From assembly GCA_900318145.1 (NCBI GenBank), contig ONJM01000004.1:1-64000 (forward strand): a DNA stretch of 64,000 nucleotides, read 5' to 3'. This document shows, piece by piece, positions 8,763-17,574 of this stretch. Every line of letters starts with the position of its first letter. The stretch's first letter is position 1. The notes under the pieces were generated by a model. The model saw nothing but the letters and a program-made list of their open reading frames with translations, ran no database searches and had not been told where the DNA came from. Source of the DNA: an uncultured Eubacteriales bacterium. GTDB taxonomy: Bacteria > Bacillota > Clostridia > Christensenellales > Aristaeellaceae. The translations under genes and the position numbers were made by a program.

Positions 8763-8791
8763 TTGACAGGGAAAAAACGGGGTGCTATGAT
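8763..8791 (+). promoter_or_regulatory. glnA promoter
   Basis: -35 TTGACA (8763-8768), 17-base spacer, -10 TATGAT (8786-8791), expected start near 8798. The -10 is bracketed by GGGG and CCCC, which could form a small local palindrome. Confidence 0.8.
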
Positions 8792-8801
8792 CCCCGCATA
8801 C

Positions 8802-8843
8802 AAGGCAAGGGAGCCATGACGATGGCTGCACTTGCCTGTTTTT
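8802..8843 (+). terminator. Leader terminator (attenuator) of glnA
   Basis: A two-part hairpin: outer stem AGGCAAG (8803-8809) / CTTGCCT (8831-8837), and inner stem AGCCAT (8812-8817) / ATGGCT (8822-8827). It is followed by TTTTT, starts within a few bases of the predicted 5' end and lies about 40 bases before the glnA ATG. Alternative pairing of GGCTG (8824-8828) with CAGCC (8849-8853) could disrupt it. Confidence 0.75.
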
Positions 8844-8882
8844 GATTTCAGCCAGAGATGAAAGATTAAAGGGGGTTTCACC

Positions 8883-10214
8883 ATGAGCAAGTACACGAAG
8901 GAAGACATCATCCGGATGGTAAGGGAAGGCGACGTTGAATTCATCCGCATGCAGTTCACCGATATTTTCGGCCAGCTGAAGAACGTGGCCATTACCGCCA
9001 GCCAGATCGAGAAGGCCGTCAACAATGAGATTATGATCGACGGCAGCTCCATCGAAGGTTTTGTCCGGATCAATGAGAGCGACCAGTACCTGCGGCCGGA
9101 TCTCGACACTTTCGCGATTCTGCCCTGGCGTCCGCAGCACGGCAAGGTTGCCCGCCTGATCTGCGATGTGTACAACCCGGACGGAAGCCCCTTCGCGGGA
9201 GATCCCCGCGGCGTGCTGAAGAAGGTGCTGGCGGAAGCGGCGGAGATGGGCTATTCCTTCAATGTCGGCCCGGAAATGGAGTTTTTCCTCTTCCAGACGG
9301 ACGAGCACGGCAAACCCACCACGGAGACGTCCGACGAGGCCGGTTATTTTGACCTGGGACCGCTGGACCACGGCGAGGGAACCCGGCGCGAGATCTGCAT
9401 GGCGCTGGAGCAGATGGGCTTTGAGATCGAGGCGAGTCACCATGAAGTGGCGGCGGGCCAGCATGAAATCGACTTCCGGTACGCTGACGCGCTGACCGCG
9501 GCGGACAATATCATGACCTTCAAGCTGGCGGTGAAAACGCTGGCCCAGAAGAACGGCCTGCACGCGACCTTCATGCCCAAGCCGGTCTTCGGCATCAACG
9601 GCAGCGGCATGCACACGAACATGAGCCTGTTCAAGGACGGAAAGAACGTCTTTGCCGATCCGTCGGACAGCCGCGGCCTGAGCAGGGAAGCGTATGCCTT
9701 CATCGCCGGCATCCTGGCGCACATCCGGGGCATGGCGGCCGTAACCAACCCGCTGGTGAACAGCTACAAACGGCTGGTTCCCGGTTATGAGGCGCCCTGC
9801 TACCTGGCCTGGAGCGCCAGCAACCGCAGCGCGCTGATCCGGATTCCCGCCGCCCGCGGCATGGGAACCCGTGTGGAGCTCCGGTGCCCGGATCCCAGCT
9901 GCAACCCGTACCTGAACATGGCGGTCTGCCTGGCGGCCGGCCTGGACGGCATCAAAAAGGGCCTGACGCCTCCGGAAGAGATCACGGACAACATTTTCGC
10001 CATGGACGCGGAAACCCGCGAAGCCAGGGGCATCCGTTCGCTGCCGGGCACGCTGAAGGAAGCCGTGGACTGCCTGAAGGCGGACGAGGTGATCTGCGGC
10101 GCCCTGGGCGAGCACGTGCTGGGCCAGTATGTGGAAGGCAAGCAGAAGGAATGGGACGCGTACCGCACCCATGTCAGCCAGTGGGAGATCGAACGGTATA
10201 TCGTGATGTACTGA
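8883..10214 (+). CDS. glnA: Glutamine synthetase, type I
   Basis: A 443-residue GSI enzyme that makes glutamine from glutamate, ammonia and ATP. The N-terminal beta-grasp contains [15 protein letters not shown]. The catalytic domain shows GPEMEFFLF, the ammonia and metal site region [12 protein letters not shown], the HATFMPKP loop and [13 protein letters not shown] (ATP/glutamate binding). The length and the absence of an insertion fit the GSI-alpha form of Gram-positive bacteria, which is usually controlled by feedback and protein contacts rather than adenylylation. The ribosome site AAGGGGG precedes the ATG. It is first in a probable operon with the ANTAR regulator, gltB, gltD and purC, behind a consensus promoter and a leader terminator. 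Confidence 0.97.
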   Translation: MSKYTKEDIIRMVREGDVEFIRMQFTDIFGQLKNVAITASQIEKAVNNEIMIDGSSIEGFVRINESDQYLRPDLDTFAILPWRPQHGKVARLICDVYNPDGSPFAGDPRGVLKKVLAEAAEMGYSFNVGPEMEFFLFQTDEHGKPTTETSDEAGYFDLGPLDHGEGTRREICMALEQMGFEIEASHHEVAAGQHEIDFRYADALTAADNIMTFKLAVKTLAQKNGLHATFMPKPVFGINGSGMHTNMSLFKDGKNVFADPSDSRGLSREAYAFIAGILAHIRGMAAVTNPLVNSYKRLVPGYEAPCYLAWSASNRSALIRIPAARGMGTRVELRCPDPSCNPYLNMAVCLAAGLDGIKKGLTPPEEITDNIFAMDAETREARGIRSLPGTLKEAVDCLKADEVICGALGEHVLGQYVEGKQKEWDAYRTHVSQWEIERYIVMY

Positions 10215-10313
10215 TCGGCGGAACAGCCGCTGATTCCTGAAAAGATCTGAGAAAAAACCATAGCACACAGCAACTGCCAAGCTTCAGAATCTTTTGAGAA
10301 AGGGGGAGGCCCG

Positions 10314-10850
10314 GTGGCACGAATGGTTATTGCCGGAATCTCGGAAACGAACCGGGATCAGATGACACGATTGCTGGCTTCCTCCGGTTATTCCGTATAC
10401 CGTTGCTGCGCATCCGCCGGCAGCCTGCGAAGGGCGCTGGCGGAAAGCGAGGACAGCATCCTGATCTACCTTGGCATGATCCCGGACTGCAGGCCGGAGG
10501 AAGTGGCCTGGGATTACGGCGACCGTGTCCAGATCCTCTGGATCGCGAAACCGGACGTGCTGGAGAACTGCGAAACCCCGGAGATCTTCCGGCTGGCGCT
10601 GCCGGTCTCCGGACAGGCCGTTCTCGGCGCGCTGGAAATGCTGAACCAGCTGCACCGGCGGCAGATGCCCCGGCGGGCCGGAGCGGACCGGGAAGTGGTG
10701 GAACAGGCCAAGCTGATCCTGATGAAGCAGCTTCATCTTACAGAACCGGAGGCGCATCACCTGCTGCAGAAGCAGGCGATGGACCACAGCATCAAAATGG
10801 CGGAGTACGCGGCCAGGATTGTGGCGCGTGAACAGCAGAAAAACGGATAA
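10314..10850 (+). CDS. ANTAR-domain response-regulator-like antiterminator
   Basis: A 178-residue protein. Residues 1-100 look like a receiver-like domain (MVIAGISETNRDQMTRLLAS). The usual phospho-acceptor aspartate pattern is degenerate, and LIYLG occupies the expected strand-3 place. Residues about 115-175 form the three-helix ANTAR RNA-binding domain (VVEQAKLILMKQLHLTEPEA, then HLLQKQAMDHSIKMAEYA). Family members (NasR, AmiR, EutV, clostridial NitR) bind leader hairpins and let polymerase read through terminators. Its place between glnA (99 bases) and gltB (23 bases) points to nitrogen control. The GTG start at 10314 is supported by GGGGGAGG five bases upstream. Targets are inferred; see the findings. 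Confidence 0.88.
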   Translation: MARMVIAGISETNRDQMTRLLASSGYSVYRCCASAGSLRRALAESEDSILIYLGMIPDCRPEEVAWDYGDRVQILWIAKPDVLENCETPEIFRLALPVSGQAVLGALEMLNQLHRRQMPRRAGADREVVEQAKLILMKQLHLTEPEAHHLLQKQAMDHSIKMAEYAARIVAREQQKNG

Positions 10851-10873
10851 AACAAGTCAGGGAGCTGGGGAAC

Positions 10874-13800
10874 ATGCGGGACCGACAATATCCCCTCTAT
10901 CATGAAGAACTGGAACATGAAAGCTGCGGCGTAGGCGCGGTGGCGGACCTGAACGGACGGGCCACGCACAGGACGGTGGACCAGGCGCTCTGCATTGTGG
11001 AGCGCCTGGCGCACCGGGCCGGCAGCGACGCACTGGGAACCACCGGCGACGGAGTCGGGATTCTGACTCAATTGCCCCACAGCCTGTTTTCCGCGTGGGC
11101 CCAGGAAGAGGGAATTTCCCTGGGCCAGCCGGGAGACTACGGCGTGGGGATGTTCTTTTTGCCGGAGGATGAAGTCGGCACGGAAAACGCCTGCCGGATC
11201 TTTGAACAGCTGGCGGCGTCCGAACGGATCGCCGTGCTGGGCTGGCGGGACGTGCCGTGCCATCCGGCCCAGCTGGGCGCCGGCGCCCGGCGGACGATGC
11301 CGCGGATCCGGCAGTGCTTTCTGCGGCGACCCGGGGACGCCGCGTCCGGACTGGACTTTGACCGGCGGCTGTACGTGCTGCGCAGGATCTTTGAAAAACA
11401 GGATACGGACACCTATGTCTGCTCCCTTTCCTGCCGGACGGTCGTGTACAAGGGCATGATGCTGGTGAGCCAGCTGCGCTCCTTCTACGACGACCTGCAG
11501 GACGCGCGCTATACCAGCCGGATGGCCATGGTGCACTCCCGCTTTTCCACGAATACCTTTCCTTCCTGGAGCAAGGCGCATCCCCACCGGATGCTGCTGC
11601 ACAACGGGGAGATCAATACGATCCGCGGCAACCATGACCGGATGAAGGCCCGGGAGGAAACCATGCATTCCCCCGTCATGGGGGAGGAAATGCAGCGGGT
11701 GCTGCCGGTGGTCGCGGAGAACGGCAGCGACAGCCAGATGCTGGACAACACGCTGGAATTCCTGGCGATGAACGGATTCCCGCTTTCCCTGGCCGGCATG
11801 GTGCTGATTCCGGAGCCGTGGCAGCATATGCGGGAGGAAACGGAATGGCGCGACCTGTACCGCTACTACGCCGCGATGATGGAACCCTGGGACGGGCCGG
11901 CGGCGGTCCTGTATTCCGACGGGGAAAAGGTCTGCGCCTCCCTGGACCGGAACGGGCTCCGGCCGCTGCGCTGCGCGCTGACGGACGACCACCGGCTGAT
12001 CCTTTCCTCGGAGGCCGGCGTGCTGTCTGAGGAAAACGCGCATATCGTCCGCCGGTGGAAGCTGAAGTCCGGCGACGTGCTGGAGGCGGACCTGGAAACC
12101 GGGCGGCTGCTGGAAAGCAGCGAGCTGAAGGCCCGCTACGCCCGGGAATACCCTTATTCGGAATGGACGCGGCAGATCCTCCGGCTGCGGGACTTGCCGG
12201 AAGCTTCGGAAAAGGCTCCGGCGGCGGCAGCGGACGAAGGCATGCTGACTGCGCTGGAAAAAGCCTTCCATTATTCCTGGGAGGACGTGCAGGATATCCT
12301 GCTGCCTATGGCCCGGGACGGCGCGGAGCCCATCGTGTCCATGGGCGCGGACGAGCCCCTGGCGGCCCTGTCCCGGACGCACCCGCCGCTGTTCGATTAC
12401 TTTAAGCAGCGTTTCGCGCAGGTGACCAATCCCCCGATCGACGCCCTGCGGGAAGAAGTGAAGACGGACTGCTCGATCTATATCGGGGACGACGGGAACC
12501 TGCTTTCCCGCGAGGCGGAAAACTGCATGATTCTGGAGCTGCCTTCGCCGGTGCTGACTGAGGAGGAGCTGAACCGGATCCGGGAGCTGCGCCATCCGGC
12601 GTTTTCGGTGCGCACCCTTTCCCTGCTGTACGGGAAGAACGAAACGCTCCGGGAAGCGATGGGCGACTTTTTCGCCGCCTGCGACCGGGCGTGCCGGGAC
12701 CGGGTCAACATCCTGATTCTTTCGGACCGGGGCGTGGACGCGTGTCATCTCGCGATTCCGTCGCTGCTGGCGGTATCCGCCCTGGAGCAGCACCTGATCG
12801 GCATCCGGAAGCGCACGGCGGTATCCGTGATCCTGGAAAGCGGCGAGCCCCGGGACGTGCATCATCTGGCCCTGCTGGTGGCCTTCGGCGCGCGGGCGGT
12901 GAACCCCTACCTGGCGCATGAAGTGATCCGGGACCTGTGCGCGAAGGGCGGAATCCGGAAGGAAGCGGAGGATGCCGTGCGGGATTACGACAGGGCGCTG
13001 ACGGCGGGGGTGCTGAAGATCGCCTCCAAGATGGGTGTTTCCACCCTGCAGGCATACCAGAGCGCGCAGCTGTTTGAAGCGGTGGGGCTGGACCGGCAGT
13101 TCGCGGAGCGGTATTTCACAAACACGCCCTGCGCGCTGGGCGGAACAGACCTGGGACAGGTGGAGGCGGACAGCCGGTTCCACCATGACGAAGCCTTTGG
13201 CGAAAAGGCGGAAAGCGGGTTGCCGGCCGTCGGGATCCACCGGCTGCGCACCGGGCCGAAGGCGGAGGAACACCTGTATTCGCCGGAAACCATCCATCTG
13301 CTGCAGCAGGCGGTCCGGACGGACAGTCGGGAACTTTTTGACAGATACGCCGCCGCGGTCCGGGAGGACGGGCCGCGGACGATCCGGTCCATGCTGGACT
13401 TCCGGTATGAGGCCTGCCGGGAAATCCCGCTTTCCGAAGTGGAACCGGCCGGATCCATCGTGAAGCGCTTCCGGACCGGGGCCATGAGCTACGGGTCCAT
13501 CTCCCGGGAAGCCCATGAATGCATGGCGAAGGCCATGAACCGTCTGGGCGGGAAATCCAACAGCGGCGAGGGCGGCGAGCTTCCGGACCGGTTCGGGACG
13601 GATCTGAATTCCACCATCAAGCAGGTGGCTTCGGGCCGCTTCGGCGTTACCCGGGAATACCTGCTCTCTGCCCGGGAAATCCAGATCAAGATGGCGCAGG
13701 GCGCGAAACCGGGCGAGGGCGGACACCTGCCGGGCGCGAAGGTGACGGAGGATATCGCGAGAACCCGCTGCTCCACGCCGGGGATTTCCCTGATTTCCCC

Positions 13801-15199
13801 GCCGCCGCACCATGACATCTATTCCATTGAGGATCTTGCGGAGCTGATTTACGACCTGCAGTGCGCCAACGAACAGGCGAAGGTCACCGTGAAGCTGGTG
13901 TCCTCCACCGGCGTGGGAACCATTGCCAGCGGCGTGGCGAAAGCCGGCGCGGGCGGGATCCTGATTTCCGGCGGGGAGGGCGGCACCGGCGCGGTGCCGC
14001 TGAGCAGCGTGCACCACGCGGGGCTTCCCTGGGAAATCGGCCTGGCGGAAGCGCACCAGGTGCTGTGCCGGAACCGGCTGCGGCAGACGGTGACGCTGGA
14101 AACGGACGGCAAGCTGATGACCGGTCACGACGTGGCGGTGGCGCTGCTGCTGGGCGCGGAGGAATTCGGCTTCGCCACGGCGCCGCTGGTGGCCATGGGC
14201 TGCCGGATGATGCGGGTGTGCCACCTGGGCACCTGCCCCTTCGGCATCGCGACCCAGAATCCGGAGCTTCGCCGGCGGTTCGAGGGAAAACCCGAATACG
14301 TGGAACGGTTCATGCTGTTCATTGCGGAGCAGCTGCGGGAGATCATGGCGAAGCTCGGCGCGCGGACCGTTTCCGAACTGGTGGGCCGCAGCGACCTGCT
14401 CAGAATGAAAGACGGCGCGGCGATGGACCTTTCCGACCTGATCGGATTTGCCAGGAACACGCATTTCCAGCCGGAATCCCGGCATGACTTCCGCCTGAGC
14501 GAACGGACCGACGCCCGGCTGTTTCAGGACCATGTGCAGCTGATGACCACGGACCGCGCCTTCGGAACGATGCTGAAGGGCGACCGGAATATCCAGGCGC
14601 TGGGCTGCGGCGGGCAGTCCTTCGGGGCGTTCCTGCCCGCGGGCCAGTCGATTACGCTCTACGGCGTCGCCAACGATTATCTGGGCAAAGGCCTGTCCGG
14701 CGGCAGGCTGGCAGTCTGTCCGCCGGCGGACAGCATCTGGCAGCCGCAGGACACCCTGATCGGCAACGTGGCGCTGTACGGCGCGACGGGCGGATACGCC
14801 TTCATTGCCGGACGCACGGGCGAACGCTTCGCGGTGCGGAATTCCGGCGCGTGGGCGGTGGCGGAAGGCGTGGGAGACCACGGATGCGAATACATGACCG
14901 GCGGCCGGGTCGCGGTGCTCGGGCCGGTGGGGGATAACTTTGCCGCGGGCATGAGCGGCGGCATCGCCTGGGTGCTGGATGAGGACGGAACGCTGCAGAG
15001 CCGCCTGAACCCGGGCCATGTGCGGCTGTATCCCGTCACCGGCGAACAGGCGCCGGAGCTGAAGCGCCTGCTGAGCATGCACGAAAAGGCGACAGGCTCG
15101 AAGAAAGCCCGGGAGATCCTGGACCGTTTCGACGAAATGCTGCCGGTATTCAGGGCGGTCATTTCGGACGAGTACCGGGCCTGGCTGAAAGGGGTGTAA
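10874..15199 (+). CDS. gltB: Glutamate synthase, large subunit
   Basis: A 1441-residue GOGAT alpha subunit. It transfers the amide of glutamine to 2-oxoglutarate, giving two glutamates. Layout: an N-terminal class II amidotransferase starting at Cys18 (HESCGVGAV; a short propeptide is expected to be removed), a central linker domain, and an FMN/2-oxoglutarate TIM-barrel synthase domain (SNSGEGGELPDRF; SGGEGGTGAVPLSS). The 3Fe-4S ligands are in CRMMRVCHLGTCPFG, and a C-terminal beta-helix carries GGXXG-type repeats (ATGGYAFIAGRTGERF). It is followed after three bases by gltD, so the two subunits are made together. The length is slightly below the usual 1500 residues but all domains are present. 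Confidence 0.97.
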   Translation: MRDRQYPLYHEELEHESCGVGAVADLNGRATHRTVDQALCIVERLAHRAGSDALGTTGDGVGILTQLPHSLFSAWAQEEGISLGQPGDYGVGMFFLPEDEVGTENACRIFEQLAASERIAVLGWRDVPCHPAQLGAGARRTMPRIRQCFLRRPGDAASGLDFDRRLYVLRRIFEKQDTDTYVCSLSCRTVVYKGMMLVSQLRSFYDDLQDARYTSRMAMVHSRFSTNTFPSWSKAHPHRMLLHNGEINTIRGNHDRMKAREETMHSPVMGEEMQRVLPVVAENGSDSQMLDNTLEFLAMNGFPLSLAGMVLIPEPWQHMREETEWRDLYRYYAAMMEPWDGPAAVLYSDGEKVCASLDRNGLRPLRCALTDDHRLILSSEAGVLSEENAHIVRRWKLKSGDVLEADLETGRLLESSELKARYAREYPYSEWTRQILRLRDLPEASEKAPAAAADEGMLTALEKAFHYSWEDVQDILLPMARDGAEPIVSMGADEPLAALSRTHPPLFDYFKQRFAQVTNPPIDALREEVKTDCSIYIGDDGNLLSREAENCMILELPSPVLTEEELNRIRELRHPAFSVRTLSLLYGKNETLREAMGDFFAACDRACRDRVNILILSDRGVDACHLAIPSLLAVSALEQHLIGIRKRTAVSVILESGEPRDVHHLALLVAFGARAVNPYLAHEVIRDLCAKGGIRKEAEDAVRDYDRALTAGVLKIASKMGVSTLQAYQSAQLFEAVGLDRQFAERYFTNTPCALGGTDLGQVEADSRFHHDEAFGEKAESGLPAVGIHRLRTGPKAEEHLYSPETIHLLQQAVRTDSRELFDRYAAAVREDGPRTIRSMLDFRYEACREIPLSEVEPAGSIVKRFRTGAMSYGSISREAHECMAKAMNRLGGKSNSGEGGELPDRFGTDLNSTIKQVASGRFGVTREYLLSAREIQIKMAQGAKPGEGGHLPGAKVTEDIARTRCSTPGISLISPPPHHDIYSIEDLAELIYDLQCANEQAKVTVKLVSSTGVGTIASGVAKAGAGGILISGGEGGTGAVPLSSVHHAGLPWEIGLAEAHQVLCRNRLRQTVTLETDGKLMTGHDVAVALLLGAEEFGFATAPLVAMGCRMMRVCHLGTCPFGIATQNPELRRRFEGKPEYVERFMLFIAEQLREIMAKLGARTVSELVGRSDLLRMKDGAAMDLSDLIGFARNTHFQPESRHDFRLSERTDARLFQDHVQLMTTDRAFGTMLKGDRNIQALGCGGQSFGAFLPAGQSITLYGVANDYLGKGLSGGRLAVCPPADSIWQPQDTLIGNVALYGATGGYAFIAGRTGERFAVRNSGAWAVAEGVGDHGCEYMTGGRVAVLGPVGDNFAAGMSGGIAWVLDEDGTLQSRLNPGHVRLYPVTGEQAPELKRLLSMHEKATGSKKAREILDRFDEMLPVFRAVISDEYRAWLKGV

Positions 15200-15202
15200 G
15201 GC

Positions 15203-16606
15203 ATGGGCAAGGCGACCGGATTTCTGGAATATGCCCGGAAGGAAAACCCGTTCCGGGACGCGCGGACCCGCCTGGCGGACTACGCGGACCTGCACACGGC
15301 GCAGCCCGCGGAGGAACGGGTCTGCCAGGCTTCCCGCTGCATGAACTGCGGGGTGCCCTTCTGCCAGTCCTCCTTCGGGTGCCCGCTGCACAACCTGATT
15401 CCGGAATGGAACGACCTGCTGTGCCGGGGGCTGGAGCGGGAGGCGCTGGAACGGCTGCTGGAAACGGCACCGTTCCCGGAATTCACGGGACACGTCTGCC
15501 CCGCGCTGTGCGAGAAAGCCTGCAACCTGGCGGAGGACGGCGTTACCAACCGGGACAACGAGCTGTACCTGATTGAAAAAGGCTTCGCGGCGGGCTGGAT
15601 CCGGCCGAAGCCGCCCGCGAAAAGGACGGGAAAGCGGGTTGCCGTGGCCGGAAGCGGGCCTTCCGGCCTGGCGGCGGCCGCGCTGCTGAACCGGTGCGGC
15701 CATCAGGTGACGGTATGCGAGCGGGCAGACCGGCCCGGCGGGCTGCTGATGTACGGCATTCCGAACATGAAGCTGCCCAAGGAGATTGTGGAGCGGCGGA
15801 TCCGCCTGATGGAGGCGGAAGGGATCGCATTCCGGCTGAACACGGAGGCGGGCCCGGAGATCCTGGAGGAATACGACGCGGCCGTGCTGTGCGGCGGCGC
15901 CCGGAAACCACGCGCCCTCAACGCGGAAAACGCGGACGCGGAGGGCGTCTTCTTTGCCGTGGACTATCTGACGAAAACCACAAAGGCGCTGCTGGCCGGC
16001 GAAGACTGCGCCTTCGCGAAGGGCAGGCGCGTGCTGGTCATCGGCGGCGGCGATACGGGCAACGACTGCGTCGGCACGGTGCTGCGCCAGGGGTGCGCTT
16101 CCGTGACGCAGATCGAGATCATGCCGGCGCCGCCGGAAATGCGGACACCGGGGAATCCCTGGCCGGAATGGCCCCGGACACTGCGCACCGACTACGGGCA
16201 GCAGGAAGCCGCGGCGGTGCAGGGCGGGGACCCGCGGATCTATGAGACGACGGTGCGAAGGATTCTGACGGATGAAAACCGCCGGATCACCGCGGCGGAG
16301 ACGGTCCGGCTCCGGCGGACGCCGGAAGGGAAAACGGAAGCGGTTCCGGGATCCGAAAAGGTGCTTCCCTGCGATCTGATGCTGATTGCCGCCGGATTTG
16401 TCGGGTGCGACGAAAAAACAGAAAAAATTTTTCCGGCGGACGCGGACGCCCGGGGGCGGCTGATGCCGGCGGACGGAAGCCACCGCCTCGGCGGAAAGCT
16501 TTTCAGCGCCGGCGATATGCGGACCGGGCAGAGCCTTGTGGTGCGCGCTTTGGCGGACGGGCGCGCGGCCGCGCAGGAAATTGACAGGTACCTGTCGAAT
16601 CATTAG
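15203..16606 (+). CDS. gltD: Glutamate synthase, small subunit (NADPH/NADH)
   Basis: A 467-residue FAD-dependent subunit that feeds electrons from NAD(P)H to GltB. The N-terminus carries the cysteine-rich 4Fe-4S region (ASRCMNCGVPFCQ, CPLHNLIPEWN, CPALCEKACN). FAD binding is by VAVAGSGPSGLAAA, and the NAD(P)H fold is VLVIGGGDTGNDC. The C-terminal FAD motif is FSAGDMRTGQSLVV. The length is normal for the family. It starts three bases after the gltB stop and ends 23 bases before purC, so all belong to one transcription unit. Confidence 0.97.
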   Translation: MGKATGFLEYARKENPFRDARTRLADYADLHTAQPAEERVCQASRCMNCGVPFCQSSFGCPLHNLIPEWNDLLCRGLEREALERLLETAPFPEFTGHVCPALCEKACNLAEDGVTNRDNELYLIEKGFAAGWIRPKPPAKRTGKRVAVAGSGPSGLAAAALLNRCGHQVTVCERADRPGGLLMYGIPNMKLPKEIVERRIRLMEAEGIAFRLNTEAGPEILEEYDAAVLCGGARKPRALNAENADAEGVFFAVDYLTKTTKALLAGEDCAFAKGRRVLVIGGGDTGNDCVGTVLRQGCASVTQIEIMPAPPEMRTPGNPWPEWPRTLRTDYGQQEAAAVQGGDPRIYETTVRRILTDENRRITAAETVRLRRTPEGKTEAVPGSEKVLPCDLMLIAAGFVGCDEKTEKIFPADADARGRLMPADGSHRLGGKLFSAGDMRTGQSLVVRALADGRAAAQEIDRYLSNH

Positions 16607-16629
16607 CAGACGGAAGGAGATGGTTTGCT

Positions 16630-17352
16630 ATGATCCAGGGTAAACAGCTGTATGAAGGAAAAGCCAAGAAGGTATTTGAGACGGATGATCCGGAGCTTCT
16701 GATCGTTTCGTACAAGGACGACGCGACGGCGTTCAACGGCCTGAAGAAGGGGACGATCCAGGGAAAGGGCGTCATCAACAACAAAATGAGCAACGCCCTG
16801 ATGCGGATGCTGGAGAAAAAGGGAATTCCGACGCATTTTGTGGAGGAGCTCAGCGAGCGCGATACGCTGGTGCGCCGGGTGAAGATCGTTCCGCTGGAAG
16901 TGATCATCCGGAATATTTCCGCCGGTTCCTTCGCGAAGCATTACGGCGTCGAGGAAGGCATCGTCTTTGACGCGCCTACGATTGAGTTCTCCTACAAGAA
17001 CGACGAGCTGGGCGACCCGCTGCTGAACGAATACCACGCGCTGGCGCTGAAGCTGGCCACGAAGGAAGAAATTGAGACGATCAAGGATTATTCCTTCCGG
17101 GTCAACGAAGCCCTGAAGGAATTCTGGCTTTCCTGCGGCGTGACGCTGGTGGATTTCAAGCTGGAGTTCGGGCGGCTTTCCGACGGCACGATCGTGCTGG
17201 CGGACGAAATCAGCCCCGATACCTGCCGGCTCTGGGACAGCAAAACCCATGAAAAACTGGACAAGGACCGTTTCCGCCGGGATATGGGCGGCGTAGAGGA
17301 CGCTTACCGGGAAATCATGGGGCGCATGGAAAAACAGATCGGGGAAGACTGA
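16630..17352 (+). CDS. purC: SAICAR synthetase
   Basis: A 240-residue phosphoribosylaminoimidazole-succinocarboxamide synthase. It condenses CAIR with aspartate in purine synthesis. Family motifs seen: LYEGKAKKVFETDD at the start (ATP site), VRRVKIVPLEVIIRNISAGS, LKLEFGR-type strand and LADEISPDTCRLWD. The AAGGAG ribosome site is 10-14 bases upstream. It is the last gene of the glnA-regulator-gltBD unit and ties purine synthesis to nitrogen supply. No other early purine genes lie beside it, although purA and purB occur 6-8 kb downstream. Confidence 0.96.
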   Translation: MIQGKQLYEGKAKKVFETDDPELLIVSYKDDATAFNGLKKGTIQGKGVINNKMSNALMRMLEKKGIPTHFVEELSERDTLVRRVKIVPLEVIIRNISAGSFAKHYGVEEGIVFDAPTIEFSYKNDELGDPLLNEYHALALKLATKEEIETIKDYSFRVNEALKEFWLSCGVTLVDFKLEFGRLSDGTIVLADEISPDTCRLWDSKTHEKLDKDRFRRDMGGVEDAYREIMGRMEKQIGED

Positions 17353-17392
17353 GCATTTTTTGTTCTTCGGGTGTTTTTCAGAAAAAAAGTGC

Positions 17393-17421
17393 TTGACAGA
17401 CTTCGGGATACTGTATACAAT
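17393..17421 (+). promoter_or_regulatory. amt promoter
   Basis: -35 TTGACA (17393-17398), 17-base spacer, -10 TACAAT (17416-17421), start expected near 17428. It lies in the 222-base gap after purC. Confidence 0.8.
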
Positions 17422-17435
17422 TTCGGCAATCCAGC

Positions 17436-17473
17436 AAGGCGCAAGGGTGTGCAACGCACCCGGCGCCTTTTTT
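17436..17473 (+). terminator. Leader terminator (attenuator) of amt
   Basis: The outer stem AAGGCGC (17436-17442) pairs with GCGCCTT (17463-17469). The inner stem GGGTG/CACCC has loop TGCAACG. A six-T run follows. It begins about eight bases after the predicted start and lies 100 bases before the amt ATG. The 3' arm GCGCC can instead pair with GGCGC at 17478-17482, offering an alternative, non-terminating fold. Confidence 0.8.
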
Positions 17474-17574
17474 CATTGGCGCGAAGCCGGTACGTTCCGG
17501 GGCGGATCCGCCGGAACGGACGGACAGGAGCCGATGAAGGCCGGAGGAAATTTACAGAAACGGAAGTGAGCAAC

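Noticed and set aside
10757-16603. Very long minus-strand open frame (1948 codons) across gltB/gltD
   Set aside because: It is antisense to two unmistakable genes. The protein is Arg/His/Pro/Gln-rich with no domains, which is the normal mirror of G+C-rich coding sequence.
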